Shown in pieces: positions 52,630-61,538 of a stretch of DNA of 64,000 nt. The notes beneath the pieces were generated by a model. That model saw only the letters and a list, made by a program, of their open reading frames with translations. It ran no database searches and was not told where the DNA came from. Position numbers and translations under genes: made by a program. This DNA comes from Arthrobacter sp. ISL-5 (GTDB taxonomy: Bacteria > Actinomycetota > Actinomycetes > Actinomycetales > Micrococcaceae), in assembly GCF_018613835.1 (NCBI RefSeq), contig NZ_JAGGPM010000017.1:62655-126654 (forward strand), written 5' to 3'. Position 1 is the stretch's first letter; every line of letters starts with the position of its first letter.

Positions 52630-54077
52630 GTGCCCAAATGTATGCCGGTTCGTCCAAGGACACGCGGCGTCCGGAACTCCCGCGGCTCACCCGCTCCGTC
52701 AAGCCCGCGGAGGCGGCCCCGATCCGCATCGTGCACCTCGGGCTGGGCGCCTTCCACCGCTCTCATCAGGCCTGGTACACCCAGCACGCGGGCGACTCCT
52801 CCGAGTGGGGCATCGCGTCATTCACCGGCAGGCGCCCGGACGCCGCGGCGGGATTGTCGGAGCAGGACGGCCTGTACACGCTGGTGGAACGCGCCGACGG
52901 CGGAGACAGCTTCGAGGTGATCACCAGCATTGTCGAGGCTGCGGACGGCGGCGACGTCGGCCGGCTGGCTGAGCTGATCGCCGCGCGACGGACCGCCGTC
53001 GTGACGCTGACCGTCACTGAAGCTGCCTACGGGCTCGGGTCGGACGGCCATCTGGATTCCACCGCGCCGGCGATCGCGGCGGACCTCAGGCTACTCGCGG
53101 CGGGATCGGCGACGGGGCGTTTTCCGGCAACGCCGCTCGGCCGGCTGGTACTCGCCCTGGCAGCCCGCCGCGGATCCGGTGCCGGGCCGCTCGCGGTGGT
53201 TTGTTGCGACAATCTTGCCCACAACGGGAAGGTCGCCCGGCAGGCGGTGCTGGGAATGGCGGAGGCTTTCGACGCCGAACTGGCGGCCTGGATCCGGGCC
53301 AACATCAGCTTCGTGAGTACGTCCGTGGACCGGATCACGCCCCGGACCACCGACGCCGACCTTGTCGCCGTCGCGTCCGCCTGCGGCTACCGCGACGAGT
53401 CGCCCGTGGTCACCGAGCCCTTCCGTGACTGGGTGCTCAGCGGGGCTTTCCCTGCGGGCAGGCCACGCTGGGAGGATGCCGGAGCCACCTTCGTGGATGA
53501 CATTGAGCCGTTCGAAAACCGAAAGCTCTGGCTTCTCAACGGAGCCCACTCGCTCTTGGCCTATGCCGGTCAATTGCGCGGCCACACGACGGTTGCGCAG
53601 GCGCTGGCCGATCCGGGCTGCCGGGAGGCCGTGGAGGCGTTTTGGGATGAGGCGGCGGCCCATTTGACGGGCGCCGACTTGAGGATCGGGGACTACCGGG
53701 CCGCGCTGCTGGCACGTTTCGGCAATGCCCGCATAGCGCACAACCTGGCCCAGATCGCCATGGACGGGAGCACCAAACTGCGGCTGCGGGCCGTGCCCGT
53801 GCTGCGTGCGGAACGGGCCGCGGGGCGCACCGGCGCGGCGGCTGCGCGCATGATCGCGGCCTGGATGGACTACACACGGCTGGACTTTCCGGGCGCGGGC
53901 GACAAACTTGCCGACCCGCTGGCTGCAGACGTGCAGGCGGCGAGCACTCTCCCGGGCACCCGGCGGATCGCCACGCTCCTGGGGCTGCTTGGCCCCGGAC
54001 TGGGGGAGGACGCTGCCGTGGTCTCGCTCATTGAAAGCCTCTGCGGAACGCTCACGGAGCCGGCTGTCCCTGCCTAG
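52626..54077 (+). CDS. uxuB: Fructuronate reductase (mannitol dehydrogenase family)
   Basis: A 483-residue long-chain dehydrogenase of the mannitol dehydrogenase family. IRIVHLGLGAFHRSHQAWY is the nucleotide-binding region; VVCCDNLAHNGKVAR, FVSTSVDRITPRTTD and KLWLLNGAHSLLAYAGQLRGH with the catalytic Lys/Asn/His set follow. Reduces fructuronate to mannonate, which the enzyme encoded next dehydrates; tagaturonate reductase is the alternative. ATGA overlap with uxaC. Confidence 0.88.
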   Translation: MSAQMYAGSSKDTRRPELPRLTRSVKPAEAAPIRIVHLGLGAFHRSHQAWYTQHAGDSSEWGIASFTGRRPDAAAGLSEQDGLYTLVERADGGDSFEVITSIVEAADGGDVGRLAELIAARRTAVVTLTVTEAAYGLGSDGHLDSTAPAIAADLRLLAAGSATGRFPATPLGRLVLALAARRGSGAGPLAVVCCDNLAHNGKVARQAVLGMAEAFDAELAAWIRANISFVSTSVDRITPRTTDADLVAVASACGYRDESPVVTEPFRDWVLSGAFPAGRPRWEDAGATFVDDIEPFENRKLWLLNGAHSLLAYAGQLRGHTTVAQALADPGCREAVEAFWDEAAAHLTGADLRIGDYRAALLARFGNARIAHNLAQIAMDGSTKLRLRAVPVLRAERAAGRTGAAAARMIAAWMDYTRLDFPGAGDKLADPLAADVQAASTLPGTRRIATLLGLLGPGLGEDAAVVSLIESLCGTLTEPAVPA

Positions 54078-54152
54078 CTTTTCAGGCCTCAAAGCCGCAC
54101 ACGGCGCCCAACCCACTGAACCCCTGAACCAGTCCCTCCGAAAGGACCTGTT

Positions 54153-55382
54153 GTGAAAATCATTGCCGCGGAAGTGTTCGTGACGAGCCCCTCTCGTAAT
54201 TTCGTGACGTTGCGGATCACCACCGAGGACGGGGTGACCGGGATCGGGGATGCAACGTTGAACGGGCGTGAGTTGGCGGTGGCGGCGTATTTGAAGGAGC
54301 ATGTTGCGCAGCTGCTGATCGGGAAGGATCCGCACCGGATCGAGGATACCTGGCAGTTCCTGTACCGGTCTTCGTATTGGCGGCGGGGTCCGGTGACGAT
54401 GGCCGCGATCGCGGCGGTGGACATGGCGTTGTGGGATATCAAGGGCAAGTTGGCCGGGATGCCGGTGTATCAGTTGCTTGGGGGTGCGTCGCGGAACGGT
54501 TTGCGGGCGTACGGGCACGCCTCGGGTGCGGATATTCCGTCGTTGTTTGATTCGGTCCGGGAGCACCTGGAGCTCGGCTACAAGTCGGTCCGCATCCAGA
54601 CGGCGGTGCCGGGGATCAAGGCGGTGTACGGGGTGGCCGCGCAGGCGCAGGCCTCGGGGGAGCGGTATGACTACGAGCCGGCCGGGCGCGGGGCGTTCCC
54701 GGTGGAGGAGGACTGGGACACCCGGGCCTATCTGCGGCACCTGCCCACGGTGTTCGAGGCGGTGCGGAACGAGTTCGGCCCGGAGCTGCCGCTGCTGCAC
54801 GACGGGCACCACCGGATGACCCCGATCCAGGCGGCGAAGCTGGGCAAGGCGCTGGAGCCGTATGACCTGTTCTGGCTGGAGGACTGCACCCCGGCCGAAA
54901 ACCAGGAGGCGCTGCGCCTGGTCCGCCAGCACACCACCACCCCGCTGGCCATCGGTGAAATCTTCAACACCGTGTATGACTATCAGACGATCATCAAGGA
55001 ACAGCTGATCGATTACGTCCGGGCCGCCTCGACGCACTTCGGCGGGATCTCGCCGCTGAAGAAGGTGATGGATTTCGCCGCGCAGTACCAGATCAAGTCC
55101 GGCTTCCACGGCCCCACGGATATCTCCCCGGTGGGGTTCGCCGCGCAGCTGCACGTGGGCCTGGCGATCCATAACTACGGCATCCAAGAATACATGCAGC
55201 ACTCCGACAAGACCAACGAGGTGTTCGAGCAGTCCATGACGTTCACCGACGGGTACCTGCACCCGGGGGATAAGCCGGGCATCGGCGTCGAATTCAACGA
55301 GGAAGCCGCCGCGGCCTACCCCTACCAGCAGGCCTACCTGCCCTATAACCGCCTCGTCGACGGCACCGTCCATGACTGGTGA
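54153..55382 (+). CDS. manD: D-mannonate dehydratase, enolase superfamily
   Basis: A 409-residue ManD-type enzyme of the enolase superfamily, not related to UxuA. Metal residues are in [11 protein letters not shown] (Asp), [13 protein letters not shown] (Glu) and [12 protein letters not shown] (Glu); the C-terminal ending [12 protein letters not shown] is typical. It dehydrates D-mannonate to 2-keto-3-deoxy-D-gluconate. GTG start after ggaccgg-type leader, with aaaggac upstream. The first 400 or so bases use many T-ending codons (TTG, TAT, GAT), unlike the second half and the neighbouring genes. Confidence 0.9.
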   Translation: MKIIAAEVFVTSPSRNFVTLRITTEDGVTGIGDATLNGRELAVAAYLKEHVAQLLIGKDPHRIEDTWQFLYRSSYWRRGPVTMAAIAAVDMALWDIKGKLAGMPVYQLLGGASRNGLRAYGHASGADIPSLFDSVREHLELGYKSVRIQTAVPGIKAVYGVAAQAQASGERYDYEPAGRGAFPVEEDWDTRAYLRHLPTVFEAVRNEFGPELPLLHDGHHRMTPIQAAKLGKALEPYDLFWLEDCTPAENQEALRLVRQHTTTPLAIGEIFNTVYDYQTIIKEQLIDYVRAASTHFGGISPLKKVMDFAAQYQIKSGFHGPTDISPVGFAAQLHVGLAIHNYGIQEYMQHSDKTNEVFEQSMTFTDGYLHPGDKPGIGVEFNEEAAAAYPYQQAYLPYNRLVDGTVHDW

Positions 55383-56001
55383 ACCACAACAGGTGACGGG
55401 CCACGACGCACCCGCAGCGCCGGCAGCACCGGCAGCACTTGGCGGCACCGAAGGATCCGCCCGGCCCCAGGTGGTTGTCATGGGCGTTTCCGGCTGCGGC
55501 AAGACCACCATCGGTGACCTCGTAGCCCACGGACTGGGCCTGAGGTTCCTCGACGGGGATTCCCTGCACCCCGTGGAAAACGTCACCAAGATGGCCGCCG
55601 GTACGCCGCTGACCGACGAGGACCGCTGGCCCTGGCTGGGCATCGTGGGCGGCGAACTGGCCTCCGCCGGTCCGGACGGGCTGGTTCTCGCCTGCTCGGC
55701 CCTGCGCCGCAGTTACCGGGACGCCATCCGGGCCCAGGCGCCGGACACGGTTTTCCTGCACCTGCACGGCAGCAAAGAGGTCCTGGGCTCCCGGCTGGAG
55801 GGCCGAAGCGGCCACTTCATGCCGGCGGCCCTGCTGGAATCCCAGCTCGCCACGCTGGAGCCGCTCGGCGCCGACGAACCTGGCGTCGTCGTCGATATCG
55901 CCGCACCGGTTGCTGACGTGGTGAGCGACGCGCTGGAGGGCCTGGCCCGCCTTCGTTCCGTTTCGGCTGGCCGGAGCGCCGGCAAGCCGCGGGCGGCATA
56001 G
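55372..56001 (+). CDS. gntK: Gluconate kinase
   Basis: A 209-residue gluconokinase of the P-loop kinase family: [19 protein letters not shown] (Walker A at 38-45), [31 protein letters not shown], and [14 protein letters not shown]. Makes 6-phosphogluconate. An Ala/Pro-rich lead of about 30 residues precedes the domain; overlaps manD by 11 bp. A 2-keto-3-deoxygluconate kinase would be expected in the pathway but is not in the window, so this gene may reflect linked gluconate use. Confidence 0.92.
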   Translation: MTGEPQQVTGHDAPAAPAAPAALGGTEGSARPQVVVMGVSGCGKTTIGDLVAHGLGLRFLDGDSLHPVENVTKMAAGTPLTDEDRWPWLGIVGGELASAGPDGLVLACSALRRSYRDAIRAQAPDTVFLHLHGSKEVLGSRLEGRSGHFMPAALLESQLATLEPLGADEPGVVVDIAAPVADVVSDALEGLARLRSVSAGRSAGKPRAA

Positions 56002-56050
56002 GCCGCACCATCCACGAATTCGCTACGGTTCCGGCCCGGCGACTCGAATT

Positions 56051-56088
56051 CGGACGGGCGCTACGGGAATCCCCGTAGCGCCCGTCCG
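56051..56088 (+). terminator. Terminator of the glucuronate operon
   Basis: A perfect 17-bp stem (cggacgggcgctacggg) with a 4-nt loop, 50 bp after the gntK stop and followed by TTT. Confidence 0.85.
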
Positions 56089-56149
56089 TTTCCGCAGCGC
56101 GGTGCAATCTGCCAGTGCCCCGCCGCACGGACAGGCGTAGCGTTGCCTC

Positions 56150-57397
56150 ATGGAGAGAACGGGTTGCGTGGTGGTCGGCGGCGGACCGGCGGGCATGATG
56201 CTGAGTCTCCTGCTGGCGCGGGCCGGCGTGGAGGTCACGGTCCTCGAAAAGCACGGCGACTTCCTCCGGGACTTCCGCGGCGACACCGTGCACGCGTCAA
56301 CCATCCGCCTCATCGACGAGCTCGGCCTGGGCGGCGCATTCCGCGAGCTTCCGCAGAGCCGCCTGCGCAACGTCGCGTTCCCCGTCCCGGGCGTCGGACT
56401 GGTGACACTTGGTGATTTCGCATCCCTGCGGCCGCCGTACAACTACATCGCCATGATGCCCCAGTGGGACTTCCTGAATTTCCTGGCCCGTGCCGCCGCG
56501 GAGGAGCCGACGTTCACGCTGCGGATGGAACACACCGCGACGTCGCTGATGTTCGACGGCGGCCGGGTCACCGGCGTCCGCTACCGGACCAAGACCGGAA
56601 CCGAGGGCGCGATCCGGGCGGACCTGGTGGTGGCCACGGACGGCCGGCATTCCGTGCTGCGCCAGGCCGCCGGCCTTAAGCCCAAGGAATTCCCCGTACC
56701 GTTCGACACCTGGTGGTTCAAGCTTCCGCGGTATGCCTCGGAGCAGGGTGAAGTGGCCGGGATTGTTCCCTCGTTCAAGGGCCACGAGGCCATGATCGCG
56801 CTGTTCCGCGACGACTACTACCAAATGGGCTACCTCGGGCCAAAGGGCTCGGACGCCCGCATCCGCAGCGAGGGCGTGGAACGGTTCCGGGAACGTGTCG
56901 GCGCCCTGAGACCCGACCTGGCGGACCGCCTGGACGCCATTCGGTCAGTGGATGACCTCCACTGGCTCGACGTGCGGCTCGACCGGCTGCGGCGCTGGTA
57001 CGTGGACGGGCTGCTCTGCATCGGGGACGCGGCCCATGCGATGTCGCCGGCCGGGGGCGTGGGCATCAACCTCGCCATCCAGGACGCTGTTGCCGCAGCG
57101 GCGCGGCTTGCCCCAGCCCTCCTCCGGGGCCAGGTGACCCGCAAAGAGCTCGAAGCCGTGCAGCGTCGCCGGCAGATGCCCACGGTGGTCATTCAGACTG
57201 TCCAGCGGATCATGCACCGGGTGGTGTTCGTTCCGTTGTTCACGGGCAGGAGGGCCGGGCCGCCGGCGCTGCTGCCGTTTATCGCCCGGCGGGTTCCGGC
57301 GGTCCGGAAGGTCATGCCGCGCCTCATCGCCTTCGGGCCCCGGCCCGAGCACGCTCCCGGGTTTGCCCGGCGGCAGGAACCGCGGGCAGTGGCATAG
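56150..57397 (+). CDS. FAD-dependent aromatic-type monooxygenase
   Basis: A 415-residue group A flavoprotein monooxygenase. The FAD motifs are VVVGGGPAGMMLSLLLARAG, the DG motif VVATDGRHSVLR, and CIGDAAHAMSPAGGVGINLAIQDA. The substrate is unknown. ATG has a weak site (ctcatgg). It stands alone. The C-terminal part has a positively charged and hydrophobic stretch (RIMHRVVFVPLFTGRRAGPP) not obviously part of the catalytic domain. Confidence 0.88.
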   Translation: MERTGCVVVGGGPAGMMLSLLLARAGVEVTVLEKHGDFLRDFRGDTVHASTIRLIDELGLGGAFRELPQSRLRNVAFPVPGVGLVTLGDFASLRPPYNYIAMMPQWDFLNFLARAAAEEPTFTLRMEHTATSLMFDGGRVTGVRYRTKTGTEGAIRADLVVATDGRHSVLRQAAGLKPKEFPVPFDTWWFKLPRYASEQGEVAGIVPSFKGHEAMIALFRDDYYQMGYLGPKGSDARIRSEGVERFRERVGALRPDLADRLDAIRSVDDLHWLDVRLDRLRRWYVDGLLCIGDAAHAMSPAGGVGINLAIQDAVAAAARLAPALLRGQVTRKELEAVQRRRQMPTVVIQTVQRIMHRVVFVPLFTGRRAGPPALLPFIARRVPAVRKVMPRLIAFGPRPEHAPGFARRQEPRAVA

Positions 57398-57437
57398 CGT
57401 GTCCGTCACAAATCCGCCACGCACTAAACTTGAACCC

Positions 57438-58019
57438 ATGACTGCCACTCCGGACTCTGTCTCCGACACTGCTGCCCGTGCCCGCCTGCTGGAACTCATC
57501 AAGGAGCTCGCCGTGGTCCGCGGCAAGGTCATCCTGTCCAGCGGAGCCGAGGCCGACTACTACATCGACCTGCGCCGCATCACCCTTCACCATGAGGCTT
57601 CCAAGCTGGTGGGCCAGGTCATGCTGTCACTGATTGACGACGCCGGTGTCGACTTTGAGTGCGCAGGCGGCCTCACGATGGGGGCTGACCCGGTGGGCAC
57701 GGCGGTCATGCACGCAGCCACCGACGCCGGCCGAACCGTGGACGCGTTCGTGGTCCGGAAGGCCCAGAAGTCCTACGGCATGGGCCGGCAGGTCGAAGGG
57801 CCATCCGTAGAAGGGCGCAAGGTGCTGGTCCTGGAAGATACGTCCACCACCGGCGGCTCGGCGCTGACCGCCGTCGAGGGCGTCAGGAAGGCCGGCGGCA
57901 ACGTGGTTGCCGTTGCCGTGATCGTCGACCGCGACACCGGAGCCAAGGAAAAGATCGAAGCCGAAACAGGCGTGCCCTACCTGTTCGCCTTCGGCAAGGA
58001 CGAACTCGGCCTGAGCTGA
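57438..58019 (+). CDS. pyrE: Orotate phosphoribosyltransferase
   Basis: A 193-residue type I phosphoribosyltransferase with KVILSSGAEADYYIDLRRI, the flexible loop FVVRKAQKSYGMGRQVEG and the PRPP motif VLVLEDTSTTGGS (129-141). Makes OMP in pyrimidine synthesis. ATG at 57438 aligns with usual length; a longer frame from 57363 is not supported. No other pyr gene is nearby, as in other actinobacteria. Confidence 0.93.
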   Translation: MTATPDSVSDTAARARLLELIKELAVVRGKVILSSGAEADYYIDLRRITLHHEASKLVGQVMLSLIDDAGVDFECAGGLTMGADPVGTAVMHAATDAGRTVDAFVVRKAQKSYGMGRQVEGPSVEGRKVLVLEDTSTTGGSALTAVEGVRKAGGNVVAVAVIVDRDTGAKEKIEAETGVPYLFAFGKDELGLS

Positions 58020-58102
58020 CAGCCTGCCCTAGTGGACGGCACACCCCGGGTGGCCTAGTCTTTCCGTACCCCGGAACAGCCCCTTCACTTGGAGTACCCG
58101 CC

Positions 58103-58861
58103 ATGCGCCCGTCGGATCAAGCCCTGAGCAGTGTTGAGCAAATCCAGAACCTCATTCTGGAGAGCGCCGACTTTGAAGACTTCCTCAATGAGCTTGCGCG
58201 GTACTCGGCGCACCAGGTGGCGGGCGACGGTGACGACGCCCTCTGCGGAATCACGCTGCTGCGGGACCGCAAGGCGGCGACGATCGGCTGGAGCAGCGAC
58301 TCCGCCCGCGAAGTCGACGAAATCCAGTATTCGCTGTCCCGGGGGCCGTGCCTGACCGCCGCGGAGGAGGAACGGGAAGTCCACGTTCCGGATCTCTTCG
58401 AAGAAGACCGCTGGGGCCCTGATTACGCTAACGCGGTAGCTTCGCACGGGCTGCGGTCGGTGCTGTCGCTTCCGTTTGACCTGCAGGGGGACGCGAAGGC
58501 CGCGCTCAACCTCTACTCTGACGTGCCGTACAAGTTCAATGAGATTTCCGCGGCCCGCGCCCGCGGGTACACCCGGGAGATCTCCCAGGCCCTGCGCCTG
58601 GCGGTCAGGTTTTCGCTGCACACAGACAGCGCAACGAATCTCCGTGCCACGCTGGAATCGCGGACCGTCATCGACATCGCCGTCGGCATCGTCATGGCGC
58701 AGAACCGGTGCAGCCAGGAGGCGGCCGTCCGGATCCTCACCGATGCCTCCAGCCATAGCAACGTGAAACTCCGCGACATCGCGGCGTCGCTGGTGAATTC
58801 GGTGGGCGGTGCGGAGGCCCGCACCCACTTCGAGGAGCCCGGGAAGGTTCAGGCGGGCTAG
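58103..58861 (+). CDS. GAF-ANTAR regulator
   Basis: A 252-residue protein with a GAF domain (about 10-165; ITLLRDRKAATIGWSSDSAREVDEIQYSLSRGPCLTA, then LRSVLSLPFDLQGDAKAALNLYS) and a C-terminal ANTAR domain (ESRTVIDIAVGIVMAQNRCSQEAAVRILTDASSHSNVKLRDIA). An RNA-binding antiterminator controlled by a small ligand or redox cue. The leader cttggagtacc before ATG is repeated before the STAS gene downstream. Confidence 0.85.
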   Translation: MRPSDQALSSVEQIQNLILESADFEDFLNELARYSAHQVAGDGDDALCGITLLRDRKAATIGWSSDSAREVDEIQYSLSRGPCLTAAEEEREVHVPDLFEEDRWGPDYANAVASHGLRSVLSLPFDLQGDAKAALNLYSDVPYKFNEISAARARGYTREISQALRLAVRFSLHTDSATNLRATLESRTVIDIAVGIVMAQNRCSQEAAVRILTDASSHSNVKLRDIAASLVNSVGGAEARTHFEEPGKVQAG

Positions 58862-58952
58862 CCCGGGTGCCCGCTGCTTGTGCGGCCGGCCCGCCCGGGA
58901 TAGGCTGTCCGAGGTTGAGCCGTCGGCCATAGACACCCCTTTTGGAGTACCT

Positions 58953-59516
58953 ATGGACAACCAGCTAAATCCCCTCATTAAGATCGACGACGACGCCGGC
59001 ACCGCTCGGATCGATGTCCGGGGGAGCCTCACCCGGGCGTCCCGCCCGGAACTGATGCACGAAATCCAGCGCGTCCGCCGGATGGGCATCTCCTCGCACA
59101 TCACCGTGGATCTTTCCCGCGCCGCTTTCGTGGAGTCATCCGCCTTGGCCGGCCTTCGCATCGACCTCAATGTCCTCGACGCCGGCACACGGCAGGTTTC
59201 ACCTGCGGCCGCGCCAGGCGTGTTGCTTGAGGTCCTGTCCACCCGCGACCACGCCGTGGCGGAATCCCGCCCCGACTTCACGGCGCTGACGAACCCGTCA
59301 GAGCTGTCGCAGGCGCTGGAGGCCGCCGGGATCCGCCCGCTGTCCGACTATTCCTCTGACGAGCTGCTGGCCGCGAGCGACTCGGTCTTCGGGCTGCTGG
59401 ACGATCCGGCCGGGCATTCCGGACAAGAACTGCTGGCACGGTACGACGCAATCGGCGAGGAGATCGCCCGCCGGGAACTGGCCGAGTCCGCAGAGGATCG
59501 CGCCCCAAGCAGCTGA
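58953..59516 (+). CDS. STAS-domain protein
   Basis: A 187-residue protein. Residues about 5-85 resemble an anti-sigma factor antagonist STAS domain: TARIDVRGSLTRASRPELMHEIQRVRR and HITVDLSRAAFVESSALAGLRIDL, in which the usual DSSG has become ESSA with the Ser kept. The rest is an acidic helical tail. It follows the GAF-ANTAR gene by 91 bp with a matching leader, and may be a second signalling module of the same unit. No kinase partner is near. Confidence 0.65.
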   Translation: MDNQLNPLIKIDDDAGTARIDVRGSLTRASRPELMHEIQRVRRMGISSHITVDLSRAAFVESSALAGLRIDLNVLDAGTRQVSPAAAPGVLLEVLSTRDHAVAESRPDFTALTNPSELSQALEAAGIRPLSDYSSDELLAASDSVFGLLDDPAGHSGQELLARYDAIGEEIARRELAESAEDRAPSS

Positions 59517-59552
59517 CCGGCCGGGCCGGCCTCAAACCTGCGGTCCAGTGAT

Positions 59553-59595
59553 CTGAACTGTGCCTAGGGTTTGAAGTGTGCCTAGGGTAGTTCAG
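59553..59595. promoter_or_regulatory. Repeat-bearing leader of the hydrolase gene
   Basis: The 12-mer tgtgcctagggt stands at 59559 and again at 59577 (18-bp period), and both copies are enclosed by the inverted pair CTGAACT and AGTTCAG, the last base of which is the first of the GTG start codon. Confidence 0.45.
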
Positions 59596-60644
59596 TGCCA
59601 TACGAAGGAGCCGCAGGTCAGACGGGTCAGGGGGAACGGCCGGGGGCAGATGCAGCCCGGCTGCTCCGGCATGCCGCGGAGCTGAAGCGCTTCTCAAGGC
59701 GGACATTCCTCGCCGGGGCAGGGGCTTCGTCCGTGCTGGCCGCGGACATGCTGCTGACCCAGCGGGTCCAGGAGGAGCGCCAGGTCCAGAAGATCCTGGT
59801 CGTGGAGGACGACTTTGCGCAGACCTACTTCCCGAACGCCAGCTGGATCCTGTTCCCGGGCTACAAGACCAGCTGGGAAGAAGCGCAGTGGATCCTCAAC
59901 TCCCTGCGCGGAACGCTGCGGCAACGCGGTCAGCTGGCGGCCGTGGGCTACTCCAACCTCGGCCTGGACATCGACCAGCTGGTCATCGCCGTGATCGAGC
60001 ACGTCCGGGCCAACAACCTCACCAAGCTCTACTTCTACGGGCACAGCTTCGGCGGCATGGTCGCGACGCAGGTGGCGGCCCGGCTGCTCGAACTCCACGG
60101 CGCCGAGGTGGCGCTGATCGTGCTCGACTCCAGCCCCTACAGCAAGTTCGACGTCCTTGACCAGAGCTGGTTCGACGGTGTGGTGTTCCTGTACGAAAGC
60201 GGGTTCCGGATCCCGTCCGTGCTGCGCGGGGGCTACGAGCTCGGCGAGCGTGTGGTGCACAAGGACGAGCGGACCTGGCGGCAGATCGTGGACCAGACGC
60301 TGGAGCAGCTTTCCCCGATTGCCCCGTCCAGCGTGCTGATCCAGTCCGAATCCGCCTACATCTACCACTTCGACGCCACCCGGTTCGCGGGCCGGATCGG
60401 CGATGCCCGGATGGCCTACATCGGAAACCCCCGGGACCAGACCGTCAATTACCAGACCGCCCACCAATCCTGGGCCCGGACGTTCGCCGGCAACATGGTG
60501 TCTTCCGACCGTCAGACCGAGGGAGCGCTGCCCGCCCACGCCAGCCCGGGCTGGAACCCGTTCGTCTACCGGCCCATCCTCGCGGCACTGCAGGACGAGA
60601 TCTTCCCGATGCCGTCCGGCGGACGGAAAATGACGCCGTTCTAG
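59595..60644 (+). CDS. Alpha/beta hydrolase with Tat-like signal
   Basis: A 349-residue protein with a polar lead, a twin-Arg motif SRRTFL (34-39) and a hydrophobic stretch to about residue 54, then an alpha/beta hydrolase domain. The nucleophile elbow is GHSFGG with Ser151; LIVLDSSPYSKF follows. It may be exported folded by Tat and held at the membrane. GTG start; no Shine-Dalgarno of strength, although cgaagg follows the start. I cannot name its substrate; lipase/esterase is most likely. Confidence 0.75.
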   Translation: MPYEGAAGQTGQGERPGADAARLLRHAAELKRFSRRTFLAGAGASSVLAADMLLTQRVQEERQVQKILVVEDDFAQTYFPNASWILFPGYKTSWEEAQWILNSLRGTLRQRGQLAAVGYSNLGLDIDQLVIAVIEHVRANNLTKLYFYGHSFGGMVATQVAARLLELHGAEVALIVLDSSPYSKFDVLDQSWFDGVVFLYESGFRIPSVLRGGYELGERVVHKDERTWRQIVDQTLEQLSPIAPSSVLIQSESAYIYHFDATRFAGRIGDARMAYIGNPRDQTVNYQTAHQSWARTFAGNMVSSDRQTEGALPAHASPGWNPFVYRPILAALQDEIFPMPSGGRKMTPF

Positions 60645-60654
60645 CCGGACCGCG

Positions 60655-61485
60655 TCAGATCTGGCTCTTGAGGTCCGCCACCGAGTTCAGCACCTGGTTG
60701 GGGCGGAACGGGTACGCCGCGATGTCCTCCCGCTGCGTGATGCCGGTGAGCACCAGCACGGTGTGCAGCCCCGCTTCCATGCCCGCGATGATGTCCGTGT
60801 CCATGCGGTCGCCGATCATGGCGGTGGTTTCGGAGTGGGCATCGATCTGGTTCATGGCGGAGCGGAACATCATGGGATTCGGCTTGCCCACGATGTACGG
60901 TTCGCGGCCGGTCGCCTTGGAGATCAGGGCGGCGATGGCGCCGGTGGCGGGCATGGGGCCCTCCTTGGAGGGGCCGGTGGCGTCGGGGTTGGTGGCAATG
61001 AAACGCGCCCCCGCGAGGATCAGCCGGATCGCCATGGTGATCGCCTCGAAGGAATAGGTGCGCGTCTCACCCAGCACCACAAAGTCGGGATTCTGGTCGG
61101 TGAGGATGAAGCCGGCCTCGTGCAGCGCCGTCGTGAGTCCTGCTTCGCCGATGGTGTACGCGCGGTTGCCGGAATCGGAGCCCTGCACCTGGTCCTTCAG
61201 GAACTGCGCAGTGGCCAGGGCCGAGGTCCAGATGTTCTCTTCCGGGATCTCCAGTCCGGAGGCGCGCAGCCGGGCTGCGAGGTCACGCGGCGTAAAGATG
61301 GAGTTGTTGGTCAGCACCAGGAACCGCTTGGACGTGTCCACCCAGCGCTGGATCAGTTCCGCCGCCCCCGGGACGGGCTGGTTTTCGTGCACCAGGACAC
61401 CGTCCATATCGGTCAGCCAGCACTCGATTTCCTGGCCGCTGCGATACACCGCAGCGTTTCCCTTTACCTGATCCGCTTCTGCCAC
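60655..61485 (-). CDS. HAD-IIA phosphatase, NagD type
   Basis: A 276-residue haloacid dehalogenase-family protein of class IIA: CWLTDMDGVLVHE with nucleophile Asp26 and Asp28, LVLTNNSIFTPRDLAARL, VGKPNPMMFRSAMN with the catalytic Lys, and AMIGDRMDTDIIAGMEAGL. Removes phosphate from small sugar phosphates or nucleotides; the natural substrate is uncertain. Convergent with the hydrolase gene (10 bp apart). Confidence 0.9.
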   Translation of the reverse strand: MAEADQVKGNAAVYRSGQEIECWLTDMDGVLVHENQPVPGAAELIQRWVDTSKRFLVLTNNSIFTPRDLAARLRASGLEIPEENIWTSALATAQFLKDQVQGSDSGNRAYTIGEAGLTTALHEAGFILTDQNPDFVVLGETRTYSFEAITMAIRLILAGARFIATNPDATGPSKEGPMPATGAIAALISKATGREPYIVGKPNPMMFRSAMNQIDAHSETTAMIGDRMDTDIIAGMEAGLHTVLVLTGITQREDIAAYPFRPNQVLNSVADLKSQI

Positions 61486-61538
61486 GATTTACCTCCGCCG
61501 GTGATGGTTGCTTCCGGAGCCCAGTCTAGTGTTGAGGG

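Noticed and set aside
53091..55643. An 850-codon open frame on the minus strand opposite uxuB and manD.
   Set aside because: It is a GC-rich antisense shadow: the plus-strand genes have full conserved motifs, and the minus-strand translation is rich in Arg, His and Gly with no recognisable domain.
59595..60644. Considered a lipase or haloperoxidase name for the Tat-type hydrolase.
   Set aside because: Only the GHSFGG elbow and the general fold are visible; the sequence does not fix a substrate.
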